From Mytilus edulis (taxonomy: Eukaryota > Mollusca > Bivalvia > Mytilida > Mytilidae), in NCBI RefSeq assembly GCF_963676685.1, contig NC_092348.1:25519386-25583385 (forward strand): DNA of 64,000 nucleotides, in the 5' to 3' direction. Of the stretch, positions 47,150 through 58,386 are shown in pieces. The position numbers and the translations under genes were made by a program. How positions within the stretch are numbered: position 1 is the stretch's first letter; every line of letters begins with the position of its first letter. The notes under the pieces are model-generated. The model was given only the letters and a program-made list of their open reading frames with translations. It did not search any database and had not been told where the DNA came from.

Positions 47150-47330
47150 AAAGGAAGATAAATTGCTTCTTCGTGCAAACAATTAAAAACAACACGTTAA
47201 ATAATTTCTTGCGTCCGAAGCGCTTTTCTGGATTTACCTTCATCAGAAACGCTCAAAGCCAAACATTTGAAATCCAAAGATGTATAAGTACTGAAACCTT
47301 TGAAGAGCTATATGTCAAACATTACTAAAA
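47150..47330. repeat. Dispersed mussel repeat R5
   Basis: GCGTCCGAAGCGCTTTTCTG, GATTTACCTTCATCAGAAAC and GCTCAAAGCCAAACATTTG are landmarks I recall from mussel repeats. Only one copy is in this window. From 46946 to 47149 and 47331 to 47615 nothing else was recognised. Confidence 0.45.
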
Positions 47331-47621
47331 TAAGATAGTCCACCAGCAGAGGTAAGCTTCAATTACATGGTCTGATTCAGATATACTTAATATTCTCTAT
47401 GGTTTTATCAGCTTTGCAACGTTTGTGCTCGGTTTTAGCCTCGAGATTTACTGGAGAGACATAATATGAGTAAAAATACACATTTGCTAGAGCATAGGAT
47501 GATTAACGCAGTACATCTTATACTTACTACCGGGTCGACATAATTTAGTCATGTGACCGTGACGTCATGAACGTTTTTTCATGGTTTTCTAACGATTTAA
47601 AATGGAATTTAGAATTAAATT

Positions 47622-47778
47622 ATAAGAAATGACTGTAATATTTTTTCTGTCTATTCGAAATATCACAAACAATGTGATGCACACTGTTAAATAAACCGCT
47701 ACGCGTGTTATTCAGTGTGCACCAAATTTGTTATGTTATTTCTTCATAGACAGAAAAAAATATTACAGTCATTCCTTA
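47622..47778. repeat. 157-bp foldback (palindromic MITE-like)
   Basis: AAGAAATGACTGTAATATTT with TTTTCTGTCTATT on the left is mirrored by AGACAGAAAAAAATATTACA with GTCATTCCTTA on the right. The inner GTGATGCACACTG pairs with CAGTGTGCACCA. No coding capacity. Confidence 0.7.
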
Positions 47779-48004
47779 ACTAACAAACATTAACACCAAA
47801 CAAAACAAAACCAAACAGACCAACCCGGTAGATGAGTTATACCTGTAAACATCACGCTTACACGTAGAAAAAAAAAGAAAACGGTTTTACTTCTTTCTAC
47901 CTCCGCCACATCAGTTACCATGATCAGTTTTACACCAGTGATTTTTATGTTTTAGATATCAGTGTGACGTCAATTTTCACTGAACTACGACACAATTCTG
48001 TTCA

Positions 48005-48130
48005 GGGGCAAGCTGAAACCAACCACCGGGTGCGGGATTGTCTCGCTGTGTTGAAGACCCATTGATTGACTTCAGCTATTTTCTGCTATAGTCGGGTTGT
48101 TTTGTCTTTGATTCATTTTCCATTCTCAAT
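48005..48130 (+). repeat. Mussel repeat R3 fragment, plus orientation
   Basis: CACCGGGTGCGGGATTGTCT, GTGTTGAAGACCCATTGATT, TATAGTCGGGTTGTTTTGTC and CATTTTCCATTCTCAATTTT are the reverse of the R3 landmarks at 13130 and 15790. From 48131 to 48530 nothing was recognised. Confidence 0.6.
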
Positions 48131-48536
48131 TTTAGTAAAGTTCTCAATTCTCAATTTAAAAAAAATAAAATTCTCAACATATTTCTTTAAATGAACAAAT
48201 AAGAACATACATATAGTTTATAATCATATATTCAAATTTCGTTTCTATGGAAGGGTCATTTTTTTTAAATAAGAAAGGTTCTGACAAAAGGTCATCCTAT
48301 AGGTAAACAATGAACACATTGATTTCGTAAAATAGAATCAAAATTTTATATGTTATTTATATTTTCTAAATAACACGGATCCCCGGATATCGTATGTGAA
48401 TTATAATGTTGATGTATCTTGCATAACTGACATGAACATGCCCGCACAATCAAATATGTGTGGTCGAAAAGAAAAAAGGAAACACGTAACAAATGGACAT
48501 AACATTTATTTTCTTGCGAACTTGATCCTCAATTTG

Positions 48537-48622
48537 AGGAATAACAGTACTGTAGTTGAAGAGTTGCCACCGTCAAATCAAAATTGACGGTGGCAACTCC
48601 TCAATTACAGTACTGTTATTCC
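48537..48622. repeat. 86-bp near-perfect hairpin
   Basis: The left arm GGAATAACAGTACTGTAGTT then GAAGAGTTGCCACCGTCAA pairs with TTGACGGTGGCAACTCC then TCAATTACAGTACTGTTATT CC across a 7-base loop (ATCAAAA). Only about two or three mismatches occur in 39-base arms. No flanking target duplication is obvious. Confidence 0.8.
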
Positions 48623-48629
48623 GATTCTG

Positions 48630-49609
48630 ATGCATTACAAAAAGAAAAAATACGATAAAACTTGAAAAATTGTCTAATATTGACAAATAGAAAGAAATCC
48701 GCGAAACTTCATGAATGCTTTTGGCACAAAGACGTCATGGCTAAACGTGACGTCATACAAATGAAACTTACAAACTGGAGGCTATTACGACGTAACGTTA
48801 CCGCTGTACGCTTCAAATTCGGATAAAATTACATTAAAACGGCGAATTCGAGGTAGGCGTTGTTTTATTTTCGATTATATAGTAGTTATCGAACATTTGT
48901 TGATTCAACCAATTCAAAATGGCGGGTTCCTCCTTAGTTACGCCTGGTCAACTGTGGATTTGACGGAAACTTTTAGCCAATGAAAAAAATTGTTACATCC
49001 AAATTGCGTTAGAATCATTAATATTACTAGACAATAGTGGTGTATTTTGTGACTTTATTTTTTAATATTTTTCTTACAACTTACATTACTGTTACAGTAA
49101 CTCTTCTTCTTCACTTAACTTTTTTGTGATTTTCTGATCTTTGTTACAGTCAGTTATTTATGAAAAGAAGGGTGTCTATCGTTTTTAAACATACACGTAT
49201 GACTGAAGTAACTTTCAGCAAATAATATTACCATTTGATTTTCTTATGGCAATAATTGTTTTTCAAAATGAAACTTGCTGCTGCTTGAAGTTCTGTATCA
49301 AAAGTAAAATAACAAAAATACCACATTCAAACAAGTTCAACGAATGGATAAAATTTGTCGTATTTCTGACTTGGTGCATGCATTAAGATAACGTTTCTAC
49401 TGAAAAGTTGTACGAGGGCGAAAGCGCGGACCCGGGTCTGTAGGTAATTTTGAATTTTTTTACTGACTTCAATTCGTTTTAATTCATTTGGTTATGTATC
49501 TAATGTCTGAAAGGAAGAATTGACTAACTCGGAATGGGAGGAAAACTACCAATCATATTGGGGAGGAAGTTATCAGAATACTCTAGGTTAATGCCTTGTT
49601 TTTGTTTGT
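48630..49609. other. Intergenic upstream of galaxin-like gene 2
   Basis: No gene recognised. Confidence 0.4.
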
Positions 49610-49991
49610 TTGTTAAATTATCTTTAAATTGAAATTTATTGTTTAAATCAGATTTTTACATAAATCATTCTAAATGCATATGACAAACATAATTGTGATA
49701 ATACGAAAATATTTCAAAATACGATTTGGTATTTGTAAGTAGAACAACATGATTTATCGTATCCTTGACAAATAGTTTTCTTAAAATACATTGAACACAA
49801 TAAATTTTATTTTTAAAATCAGACGTACTTTTGAATTACATTAGCAATAACATTAAGTCGTCATAACCATGTCTTGACAACAAATACATTACATTAATGA
49901 GATGACAGTCAGAAAAAACAAACACATAAATTATAATAGTTTTCATGTTTGGTTGGCTGATTTGTATTTCTTAATCATGATAAATGTTGTA
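49610..49991 (+). promoter_or_regulatory. Conserved upstream block of galaxin-like gene 2
   Basis: Paralogue of 13920-14290. It has ATCGTATCCTTGACAAATAG (near 49757), the motif ATAACATTAAGTCGTCAT (49847-49864, two changes from gene 1), and TATA-like ATAAATTATA (49926-49935, 66 bp before the ATG). A nine-codon upstream ORF (49945-49974) also matches. Conserved spacing to the ATG suggests a retained core promoter, but function is inferred only. Confidence 0.5.
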
Positions 49992-50076
49992 ATGGAAGAG
50001 AGAATTTATTTCATCGTGTTGATAATTTTCTCGCGATTCCATGTGATAACAGGAGGCAGAGGTGCATACACACACA
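49992..50076 (+). CDS. Galaxin-like gene 2, exon 1 (signal peptide)
   Basis: Twenty-eight codons plus one base, starting at an ATG in context GTAATGG and encoding MEERIYFIVLIIFSRFHV then ITGGRGAYTH. It is a paralogue of the gene 1 first exon, with two codons fewer and conservative changes in the hydrophobic core. The signal peptide probably ends around ITG. The donor is ACA|GTAAGT (GT at 50077-50078) in phase 1, with the final A joining TG at 55754. Conserved split codon, donor and flanks between the two genes make a chance match very unlikely. Confidence 0.85.
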
Positions 50077-53000
50077 GTAAGTTACAAAAATAATTTGACA
50101 ATATTATTTCTAACCGATATATTAATATATATATTTAATATCATATTCTCAGTAACCTGGAAAGTGAGAATCTTCCTCTACTGTCTCTCTATTTTTGTTT
50201 CTTCCGTTTTAACAAATTTTAAACAATTATACAAAATAATGAATAGATATGTGATCTATGTATTGCTTGGTAATACAACCACGAATACATTTAATGGACA
50301 TTATTTCAACCTTTGCCACACACAATTTGTTAAAGAATTGTACATGATATTTTGTTCACTTTTCTTTCTATCCGACTTTTAATGATTAGGTGACTCATAT
50401 TTGAACGGAATCATTTGACACCAAATACTATTTTAAAAATTCACAAATTACGTCAATGTCAAACTTGTTTTTTAATGTTTGTACCAGTATATCATTCACA
50501 TGAAAATATGAAATGTACTTTATAAATAAAAGTTTGATGAATTAATGCACTGTTTTACCTCAATAAGGTCGATGGCATACATAAAAGTCAACAAAATATC
50601 ACAGAACATAATTAATCACAAAAAACTTGAATTTTTATGAATTATGTACATATCATTCCTCTGAGTATCATTCAGTTGTTAACTCTACACTCCTCAGTTG
50701 CCACAACATTCAATAAATAAGGCAACAAAATGCATAACAGAAGGGTATGATAGCCGTATCATCAATAATATTTGAATAGATGTTTCTCTTTTTTTAATAA
50801 TTCAAGTCTTTAGTTTTCATTTTGTTCACATTAAAATACGAAATTATCTTCATCATCTATTATACTTAAAGAACAGTGTTGACAACGTTTTTCTCCTTTT
50901 ATGTTTCTGCACCTCCCCCTTTTACATTCCTGAATATGACTCAATTTAGTAAAGCTTTTCCTGGTTTCAAAGGTTATTTCCTTATTGAATATGGCTCAAT
51001 TTTATAAATCATTTTTACTTTAAAATATAATTGATAGTTTTCCGTTAAGGAATTAAATTTTTCAAAAAGCAACTTTTTATAGTTTTCTTGTAAAATCTAC
51101 TTCATGTGTTTATTTATTTCATATTCTCCTTTCAAAAAGCTTAAATCACTCACTCATAATTCTATATTATTTTCATGAATGATACTTTTGACAAAAGTAT
51201 ACCCGAAATAGGTTCCTGCTTCATCCGATAGTTTAATTAGGCAGTAAGCATCACATAGTTAAGGATTAACTTCAATGTAAGATAATCTTGCTTGTCCTTT
51301 TATATATGATAGCGGAAATAAATGAAATCACTCATTGGCACTCATCCCGCATCTTCTTATTCATATTGCTACTGCAAAATCTACATTACTACAACATTAT
51401 GTATTAGAACATGTTATTTTACACAAAATATCTTCTATATTGAATTCATTAGGAAGATACTCCTACATGTAAAATAAGCCTGTTAAGTACATCACCCTGT
51501 TTCAAGTACATATATGAAGTACGATTTATTCCATTTATCTGTATACATTTAACTAGTATTTGGTAAAGCTTTTAGCTAACTTAGTTAACAGCACTCAGGG
51601 TCTGTGTTTTATTATTTCATAACAAATTCAATCTGGTCCAGTACTTTGTCCATTTTATAAAAGACTTTATAACATATATTTATATATATATAGCCTTTCA
51701 GATATCTTAATAGGATTAGGTAATTTGATAGATTTTCGATTAGTTTTGTTCTCTGTTTTCCTGATCATAAGAGATAATAGTTTTGAAATGTGTACCTCTC
51801 TGGTTTTTCTAGTAATTAAAAGGGATTAGCTAGCATATTGATCTCAAAATGGGTGATTTTTTAGTGCCAGTTTTACTGTACTGTACTCCTATTATACAAT
51901 TCTAAAATTCTTTACTTTCTTTTGGAAAAAAGGGGTTTGAACTTTTAATTGATATAATAGTATTTTCCTTATAAAAATAAAAGTCATTCCAATGTATGGT
52001 CAAAGGGATATCATTTTAGTTGTTTTATTATCTTTTGAACACTTTTGTCTTTACAGATTTTTGGCATCTGTCCATGGTGCTTTGTTTTTTCTTTGACTTT
52101 TTAAACAATTTGTTACCCAACATTTCCGTAATATCCGTATATTACATATTTTTTTTATAATTTGCAAGATTCATTCCTTTCGGTATATTCTCGAAGTTTG
52201 TAATCTGAAATCTACCTACCTCTTCATAATATCTGATTTAACCAGTTTTATTTCTAAAATTTCTTTTGAGAGAATTGAGTACATTCATAATTGAGCTCTT
52301 GTTTTATGTGTATATATTTTTTTTTATATTTACACATTTGGAAATCCCATGTTAAATCAGATATCAATTGACAGTGTTCTGAGAATGATTATTGGTCTTG
52401 AACTTTGCAATATGTCACTGACTACAGTACACTTATACTTACAACTGCATAATCTACCAAGACTGCAACCCTGTGTATTAAAATATTTAAATATAGTATC
52501 CAAAATGTCTCCTATAAATTGACCATTCAATATTTTAAATAGGGTAGCAACCAGTGATCCTAAAACTGTTTCCTTTGGGAGTTAAATAATTTATCTTGTG
52601 ATCTTCTTGTCATCTCATAATCTAATTTATAACTATCAGCTGGTAACAAGTGTGATACATTGTCATACATGTCATCATGAAAAATAAAGACAGCACTAGT
52701 ATATACACTGGAGTTCAAATCTTCTGCAATTATAATAGAAATTACCATTTCCTGTTAATATACTTATTTCTGACTTAAGGTGCTGGTTCTCATTATTGAG
52801 TGTGGATAATACAATGGTGGTATGTTTAAGCCACACAGATATAAATTTCCATCTACATATAAAAAACATTTTATCTAACTTCAGCCACATCTCTCGACCT
52901 TTATTTACTTTAAAAATAATACCTACAAATAAGGGAATCATAGATAAGCTGTTTTCTGTAATTGGACAGTTCAAACTGTTGCATTTTCCTAAACATTCAT

Positions 53001-53599
53001 GAAATATTTTCCGCTGGACGTATAACAAACATCAACCAAGCACATTGTGGTAAAAGATCTCAAATTCTGTAAATAGTCATCATCAAAACTTGCTCATTGT
53101 TGAAGGCCTTGTGAAGATATATATACATAAGTAAAAAGTTGTGTTTTGACTCCATATTAGACAACTCTGATCAAGACACCGCTGTAGAGGTTTACAGTTG
53201 TATTATTATTTTCTATATCGTCTTTTAGACCCTGGCGGACACATATGAAACAATTTTGCGTAATTTTCTAATATGCATAGCGATCGTATTGCTAAGTTAT
53301 CATGACATGACAGCCAACTTAATAGCATTATACATGTTCTTTAAATGAATATGTAAATATGCAATTTCTTTCAGTTGTATAATAATCTGCCCGCATATGG
53401 GCCAATAGTACGCGTTTTCCTCTTTTTGTACGAATAAACAGTGTCACCTTTAAACATTTTGATCTTTTTAGTATAACAAAAATTAGAAGCGTTACGGTAT
53501 ATTAAATGCCAGAATCAAAACAAGTATGAAGATACAAGAGATTGTTCATGACTTTGTCCGCTTTTAGGAGAACACCATGAAGGTTGCATTATTCAGGGT

Positions 53600-54450
53600 G
53601 AATAGTCGATGCCACTGCCCAGTAGTCAGCACTTCGATGTTGACATGAAGATCAATTATATGGTCATTTTAATAAAAGACAAGGTACGATAAGGCCTGTT
53701 TTTGGCCCCCCTATTTTCTCATTTTTCAAATTCTGTTTTTGAAAGCTACTTATCACGTTAAAATATTCCCTTAGGTTTGAAGTTTGTTTGGCTGAACTTC
53801 AAAACAATTAATTTAAAAAAATGAGTGAGGTTAGCGGGGTTAAAGGGCACCAAAAACGCAAAAAGAGGGGAAAATAACATTTTTTGGTCATTGTTTCGTA
53901 AAATTTAATAAGGTGCGCCTACGTGACCCAAAGAAACATATGAAGATTTAGACAGCAAAAACATGTGCTAATGACATTGAAATAAAAACAATCATGAGCC
54001 ACGTTGGCGCAGGCACTTAAAAACTAAAAGAATGTTGTACAAAACACCTGAAAAGTGAATAATAATTACAATATTTGAATCATAACAGAAAATTTACCCC
54101 CTCACCTCACCCAGATGCTAAAATTAGTGGTTTTGAAGTTCAACCGAGCAAACCTCAAGCATTTAGGAATATTCTAATTTAAAAGTAGCTTAAAAACCGA
54201 AATTGAAAAATGAGAAAATAGGGGGACCTTGTCCTTTCCTGTCGACAAAATTAAAAATTTTTGAAAAACTAAGAATTATCTTATCCCAGGAATAGATTAC
54301 CTTAGCCGTAATTGGCACTCAATGCTCTTTAACTTTGTACTTGTTTGGCTTTATACCTATTTTAATCTGAGCTCTTTGAGGAGTCTTATGTAAACGAAAA
54401 GCGCGACTGGCGTATCAAATTACAATCCTGGTACCTTTGATAACTATTTA
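53600..54450 (+). repeat. SINE-like mussel repeat R2, interrupted by a MITE
   Basis: The left part (to 53677) has GATGCCACTGC, AGTAGTCAGCACTTCGATGT and ATATGGTCATTTTAATAAAA. The right part (from 54234) resumes TTTCCTGTCGACAAAATTAA and continues through ATTACCTTAGCCGTAATTGG and AACGAAAAGCGCGACTGGCG to AATCCTGGTACCTTTGATAA. The neighbouring copy at 54455-54780 shows the uninterrupted order. Confidence 0.75.
53678..54233. mobile_element. 556-bp MITE nested in an R2 repeat
   Basis: GACAAGGT at the left and ACCTTGTC at the right enclose long subterminal inverted arms: CCCCCCTATTTTCTCATTTT and TCAAATTCTGTTTTTGAAAG against CTTAAAAACCGAAATTGAAA and AATGAGAAAATAGGGGG. No coding capacity. Confidence 0.75.
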
Positions 54451-54454
54451 CACC

Positions 54455-54780
54455 TCTGGGTTGATGCCACTGCTGGTGGAGGTTCGTCCCCGAGGGTATT
54501 AACAGCTCAGTAGTCAGCACTTCGATGTTGACATGAATATCAATTGAATGGTCCTGTTGACAAAATTTTAATTTTTTGAAAAACGAAGAATTTTCTCATC
54601 CCAGGAATAGATTACCGTATTTTGTACTACTTTTTTGAATTTCGGGTTCTCAATGCTCTTCAACTTTGTACTTGCTTGGATTTATAAATATTTTCATCTG
54701 AGCGTCACTGAAGAGTCATTTGTAGACGAAACGCGCGTCTGGCGTATCAAAGTTTAATCCTGGTACCTTTGAAAACTATC
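54455..54780 (+). repeat. SINE-like mussel repeat R2
   Basis: TTGATGCCACTGCTGGTGGA, CGTCCCCGAGGGTATTAAC, GTAGTCAGCACTTCGATGTT, AACGAAGAATTTTCTCATCC and ACGAAACGCGCGTCTGGCGT, ending AATCCTGGTACCTTTGAAAA. Near full length, directly behind the previous copy. Confidence 0.8.
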
Positions 54781-55087
54781 ATCTAACCTGTTTCCTTGAC
54801 TTTTCAGTCAAATGCTTTAAAAAAATTGTATCTAATTGTCAATCCACAACTAAGGGAGGTGATTTAGTTAAAGGACCCAAATCAATTGGTGTAAATCAAA
54901 TTATAAAGTACCAATGAAATTGCCATATGTGTTTTCTCTTTGGCAATCACGTCATATCTCCTTTTTTTAAATAGGAAAGTCGTTTACATTTAATCATTTA
55001 ATTTTGATAGATTGTCGTTTGTCATCTCACCAAGATTGATTTTCTCGCCAAAAAGATTCACATTGTGGCTGGTGGCTGATATTATAA

Positions 55088-55228
55088 GTTATATGGTTCG
55101 CTACTGACCCCATACGGATCCATAGAGGGTTAGTAAAATCCATAGGGGGTGAGGCTTGAGGCCGAGTCCCCTATGAATTTTATTCACCCTCTATTGATCG
55201 GTAGGGGGTCAGTAGTTAACCGTATAAC
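55088..55228. repeat. 141-bp palindromic element
   Basis: GTTATATGGTTCGCTACTGA CCCCATACGGATC with ATAGAGGGT on the left is mirrored by ACCCTCTATTGATCGGTAGG with GGGTCAGTAGTTAACCGTATAAC on the right. The centre has GAGGCTTGAGGCCGAG. The flanks to about 55450 share short strings with 27820-27910, suggesting a larger family. Confidence 0.6.
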
Positions 55229-55753
55229 GAATTTATCGGACGCTGGACTTTTTCTGCGGCGTTTTGTTGAAAAATAAACAATAAAACAAAACAACATTAA
55301 TAGATGTCGTCGCCATTAACGCGTCATAAACCCCATATGAAACTTACTAACCCCATACGGTCTCATAGGGGGTCACCACGTGACGGCATTTAACCAATCA
55401 CAACGTGATAATTCATCTGTGGTCCGATAATTAACGATATCAATGTGTAGAAAACCAGATAATTTATACATATCACTCTACTGTGCTAAGAAAGGAAATC
55501 ATCAGTTAGTAAGATCGAAAGAAAAGTTCGTAAAATGGCGATAAAAAGGAACTATCAAACAAATATGTTAAGTTTACGCAAATGTATGCCAAATGAGTAC
55601 ATGTTTTTTCAAGTTATTAAATATCCCTGTAAAGTAAGTTCAAATACACACTCCTTCTGGTATAGAGTAAAATTATTTCTGTTTTGTATAAAATAATTGT
55701 TCACGGAATACGGTATTTAATTTCGATAATCTCATATCTATATTGTTTTGTAG

Positions 55754-56697
55754 TGAAGTACTGTGACTCCAAGCTTTATAATCCTCGTTATCAGACTTGC
55801 TGTGACGGCGCGATAACTGTTCCTGGAGGAGGATGGCCATGTTGCAAAACAAAGGTTTATAACCCAGAAAATGCGGTTTGCTGTGGAGGTAAAATTCGTT
55901 ATAAGAAAGGTGCGTCCTGCTGCAAGGACGAGGCATATAATCCGGAATATGAAACATGTTGCGAAGAAAAGATATATCCAGTAAGGAACGGTAATTGCTG
56001 TGGTGAGAAAATTTATGACCCAAGGACAGAGAAATGTTGCGACGGATCAATTAACGATAAAGTAGAATCATTTTACCAGTGTTGCTCAGACAAGGCATAC
56101 AATCCTTTCCATAAAACATGTTGTTCCGGTAAACTTTATTCAGAAAGGGGTCTAGAGTGTTGTGGACACAAAATTTACAATCCTTTGTATGAATCATGTT
56201 GTTCCGGTAATCTGTTGTCACAAAGAGGAATTAAGTGTTGTGGAGACACTACTTACAGTCCTTCGTATGGAACCTGTTGTTCCGGTAAGCTGTATCCACA
56301 CAGTGGACTACAGTGTTGTGGAGAATCGAGTTACAGTCCTTTGCACCAAACATGTTGTTCCGGTAAACTGTACTCAATAGCAGGGCTAGAGTGTAAAAGT
56401 TGTGGTGGCGAGAGTTATAGCCCTTTACATGAAACATGTTGTTCCGGTAAACTGTATTCAGAAAGAGGAATAGAGTGTTGTGGAGACAGGATTTACAGTA
56501 TTTTGCATCAAACATGTTGCAACGGAATTGTTTCGGAACCTAGTGGTTTATCATGCTGTGGTACACAGTCATATGACTCTTCTACACAGTCATGCTGCAA
56601 TGGCAAGCTCTCATACTCTTTATGTTCCACAGGCATGCAGCCAAGGAGACATTATAGGGAAATGCTTAGTAGATTTTCTCCATTGTTGATTTTTTGA
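55754..56697 (+). CDS. Galaxin-like gene 2, exon 2 (di-cysteine repeat protein)
   Basis: Terminal exon encoding residues 29-342 and ending at TGA (56695-56697). The acceptor is GTTTTGTAG just before 55754. The open frame continues upstream into the intron as far as an ATG at 55684, but that part reads through intron sequence; the junction conserved with gene 1 fixes the real boundary. The protein carries 20 CC pairs and one CKSC substitution, in the same galaxin-type units as gene 1. The first ten units align closely with gene 1, including the odd element INDKVESFYQCC. It is about 107 residues shorter than gene 1 over this exon because it lacks the expanded 54-residue blocks. Inferred role: secreted disulfide-rich matrix or adhesive component. 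The CC framework is unbroken, so it looks functional. Confidence 0.85.
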
Positions 56698-58212
56698 CTT
56701 AGGAATAGTTTTATTTTACAATATACAGTTGCAGTCAACTTATGATTAGTCTTATTTTACAATATACTGTTGCAGTTATTTGCTTGATAACATGTTAATG
56801 TATATTTTAGTAAAACAGTATTTATTTTCAAATATTTATTAGAATTAACATGTATTTCACATACACATTGATAGATCATTTAACTACCATGAAAAAGATA
56901 AAAATAAACCAATTTATTTTCATAACGATTGTATAAAGTTTTAAAGTTATTATAAATTGGTGAATCAAATTATGAATTATGAATACCCTATTACGGATAA
57001 ACCGTATTTAAGTTATCTTGTGGATTGACTTTGGATCGAGTTTCTTGTTCTACCAAAGTTATGAAAAGAATAAAAACCGTCTCCGTGCATTGATCGATTC
57101 TGTTCCGGAAATATTTTCCTTGAGTATACAATGGTATGCGGGAAGGAGCTTAAAATAGTAGATACTGACATTGTGCAAGTTAACATGGGCTTTGTTTAAG
57201 AGTCACTGAGATTTGACACTGAAAGCCTGTACATCAACACGCCAGATTGTTTTTACTACTTGTAGAAATTACCAGAAAACCGTCATTGCCTTTTTGCTGT
57301 GTATATTTTTAAAATCGAGAAATTTATGTATTATGAATTGAATTTTATTCTACGTGAGGAAAAAACACCCGAGATGTCAAAGCTGATGTCAGTTCAAAAC
57401 ATCATGATGGAATTTCGAAAATATATCTCGTCGGTTCGTGAAATAAAACAAAAAGAGGGCGAAGGTATATAGTGGACATTTTAAACTGAAATGTCAAAGA
57501 CAGATACACTGTGGGAAAAAGTTCTCAAAACGGTTTAAAAAAAATTAAGACTGAGAAACTTGAACCCTATCAACTATTCAATTTTGACTTATATTAAATT
57601 CTTGACTATCAATATTACAAAAACATATTATTAAGTAAAATAACAAAAATACCAAACTTCAAGGAAAATTCAAATCAGAATGTCCCTTGTCAGATAAAAA
57701 AAAGATATGTCTTTAGGGTATTAAAAATTAAACTTAATACGCAAATGTCAATGTATGGTAAGAAGTAAAAAGAAATAAAATGGTTATTTTCAATACGACT
57801 TGTGTTTTGTTAAATTATAAATTTATATCTTCTTCCTCAACTCACAATTATCATTTATTCCTTTGTTTATTTATTTGGTTAATCTAACTTTTACATTCAG
57901 TTATGCCACTTCAAAGTAGCGTCATACGGGAAAGATCTGGGGTGTATCATTCGAGTGTGATTTAATGGAACAGTTCGGACACCAACGAGGTACTTCACCT
58001 TTTGAAACATTTCAAATCTCAAAAATGTTTACTTCATTATGTATTTTTCACATAAATAATCCAAGTTGTTTTTGACAATAATATGTTTAAGGTAATACAT
58101 CATCTTATTTACATATACGGAAAGGTGCGTATGAAGTAATAACGCCCTTTACACCAAGCCTAGGTTCAGGTTAAAGTCGTATGGAACGGAGTTTCTAGAA
58201 ATTGTAATGTTT
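56698..58212. other. Downstream of galaxin-like gene 2, nothing recognised
   Basis: The 3' UTR presumably ends within the first few hundred bases. No gene or known repeat was identified in the rest. Confidence 0.4.
56903..56908 (+). promoter_or_regulatory. Possible poly(A) signal of galaxin-like gene 2
   Basis: An AATAAA hexamer lies about 205 bp after the gene 2 stop codon. Between stop and hexamer is an imperfect tandem pair of about 45 bp (CTTATTTTACAATATAC type) near 56707-56795. In an AT-rich genome a hexamer match alone is weak evidence. No equally placed hexamer was seen after gene 1. Confidence 0.25.
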
Positions 58213-58386
58213 GAGAAATATAGATTCCATAACTGCAACAAGTGTGTTACGATATTTCTCCACTCGAGACAGTTAAATTTTTATATGAAAGCGCGAGGCT
58301 TGCCCAGCTTTTTAAATAATTAAAATTTAATTGCCGAGTGGAGAAATATTGTAATACACAAGTTATAGTGGTGGAATCTGTTTCTC
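58213..58386. repeat. 174-bp foldback with GAGAAATATxGATTCC ends
   Basis: GAGAAATATAGATTCCATAA and ACGATATTTCTCCACTCG on the left pair with CGAGTGGAGAAATATTGTAA and GTGGTGGAATCTGTTTCTC on the right. The loop region carries GAAAGCGCGAGGCTTGCCC. MITE-like. From 58387 to 59394 no other feature was seen. Confidence 0.65.

Larger units (their letters stand above)
50077..55753 (+). other. Intron of galaxin-like gene 2
   Basis: A 5677-bp phase-1 intron. From 50077 to about 53600 it is AT-rich with no recognisable gene. It contains only small repeat fragments, such as the CTCATTGGCACTCATCC tail near 51335 and a GCTGGACGTATAACAAACAT tail near 53011. The 3' third holds two SINE-like copies (53600-54780), a MITE nested inside the first, and a palindrome at 55088-55228. 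The last ~50 bp match the end of the gene 1 intron. Confidence 0.8.

Noticed and set aside
55684..55753. Upstream ATG in frame with gene 2 exon 2
   Set aside because: The stretch is intron sequence ending in an acceptor. The conserved signal-peptide exon and split codon in both genes define the real start.
49610..56697. Possibility that gene 2 is a duplicate haplotype of gene 1
   Set aside because: The copies differ in repeat number, signal peptide, intron content and flanks. They lie in tandem on one sequence with unrelated surroundings, so true paralogy is far more likely.
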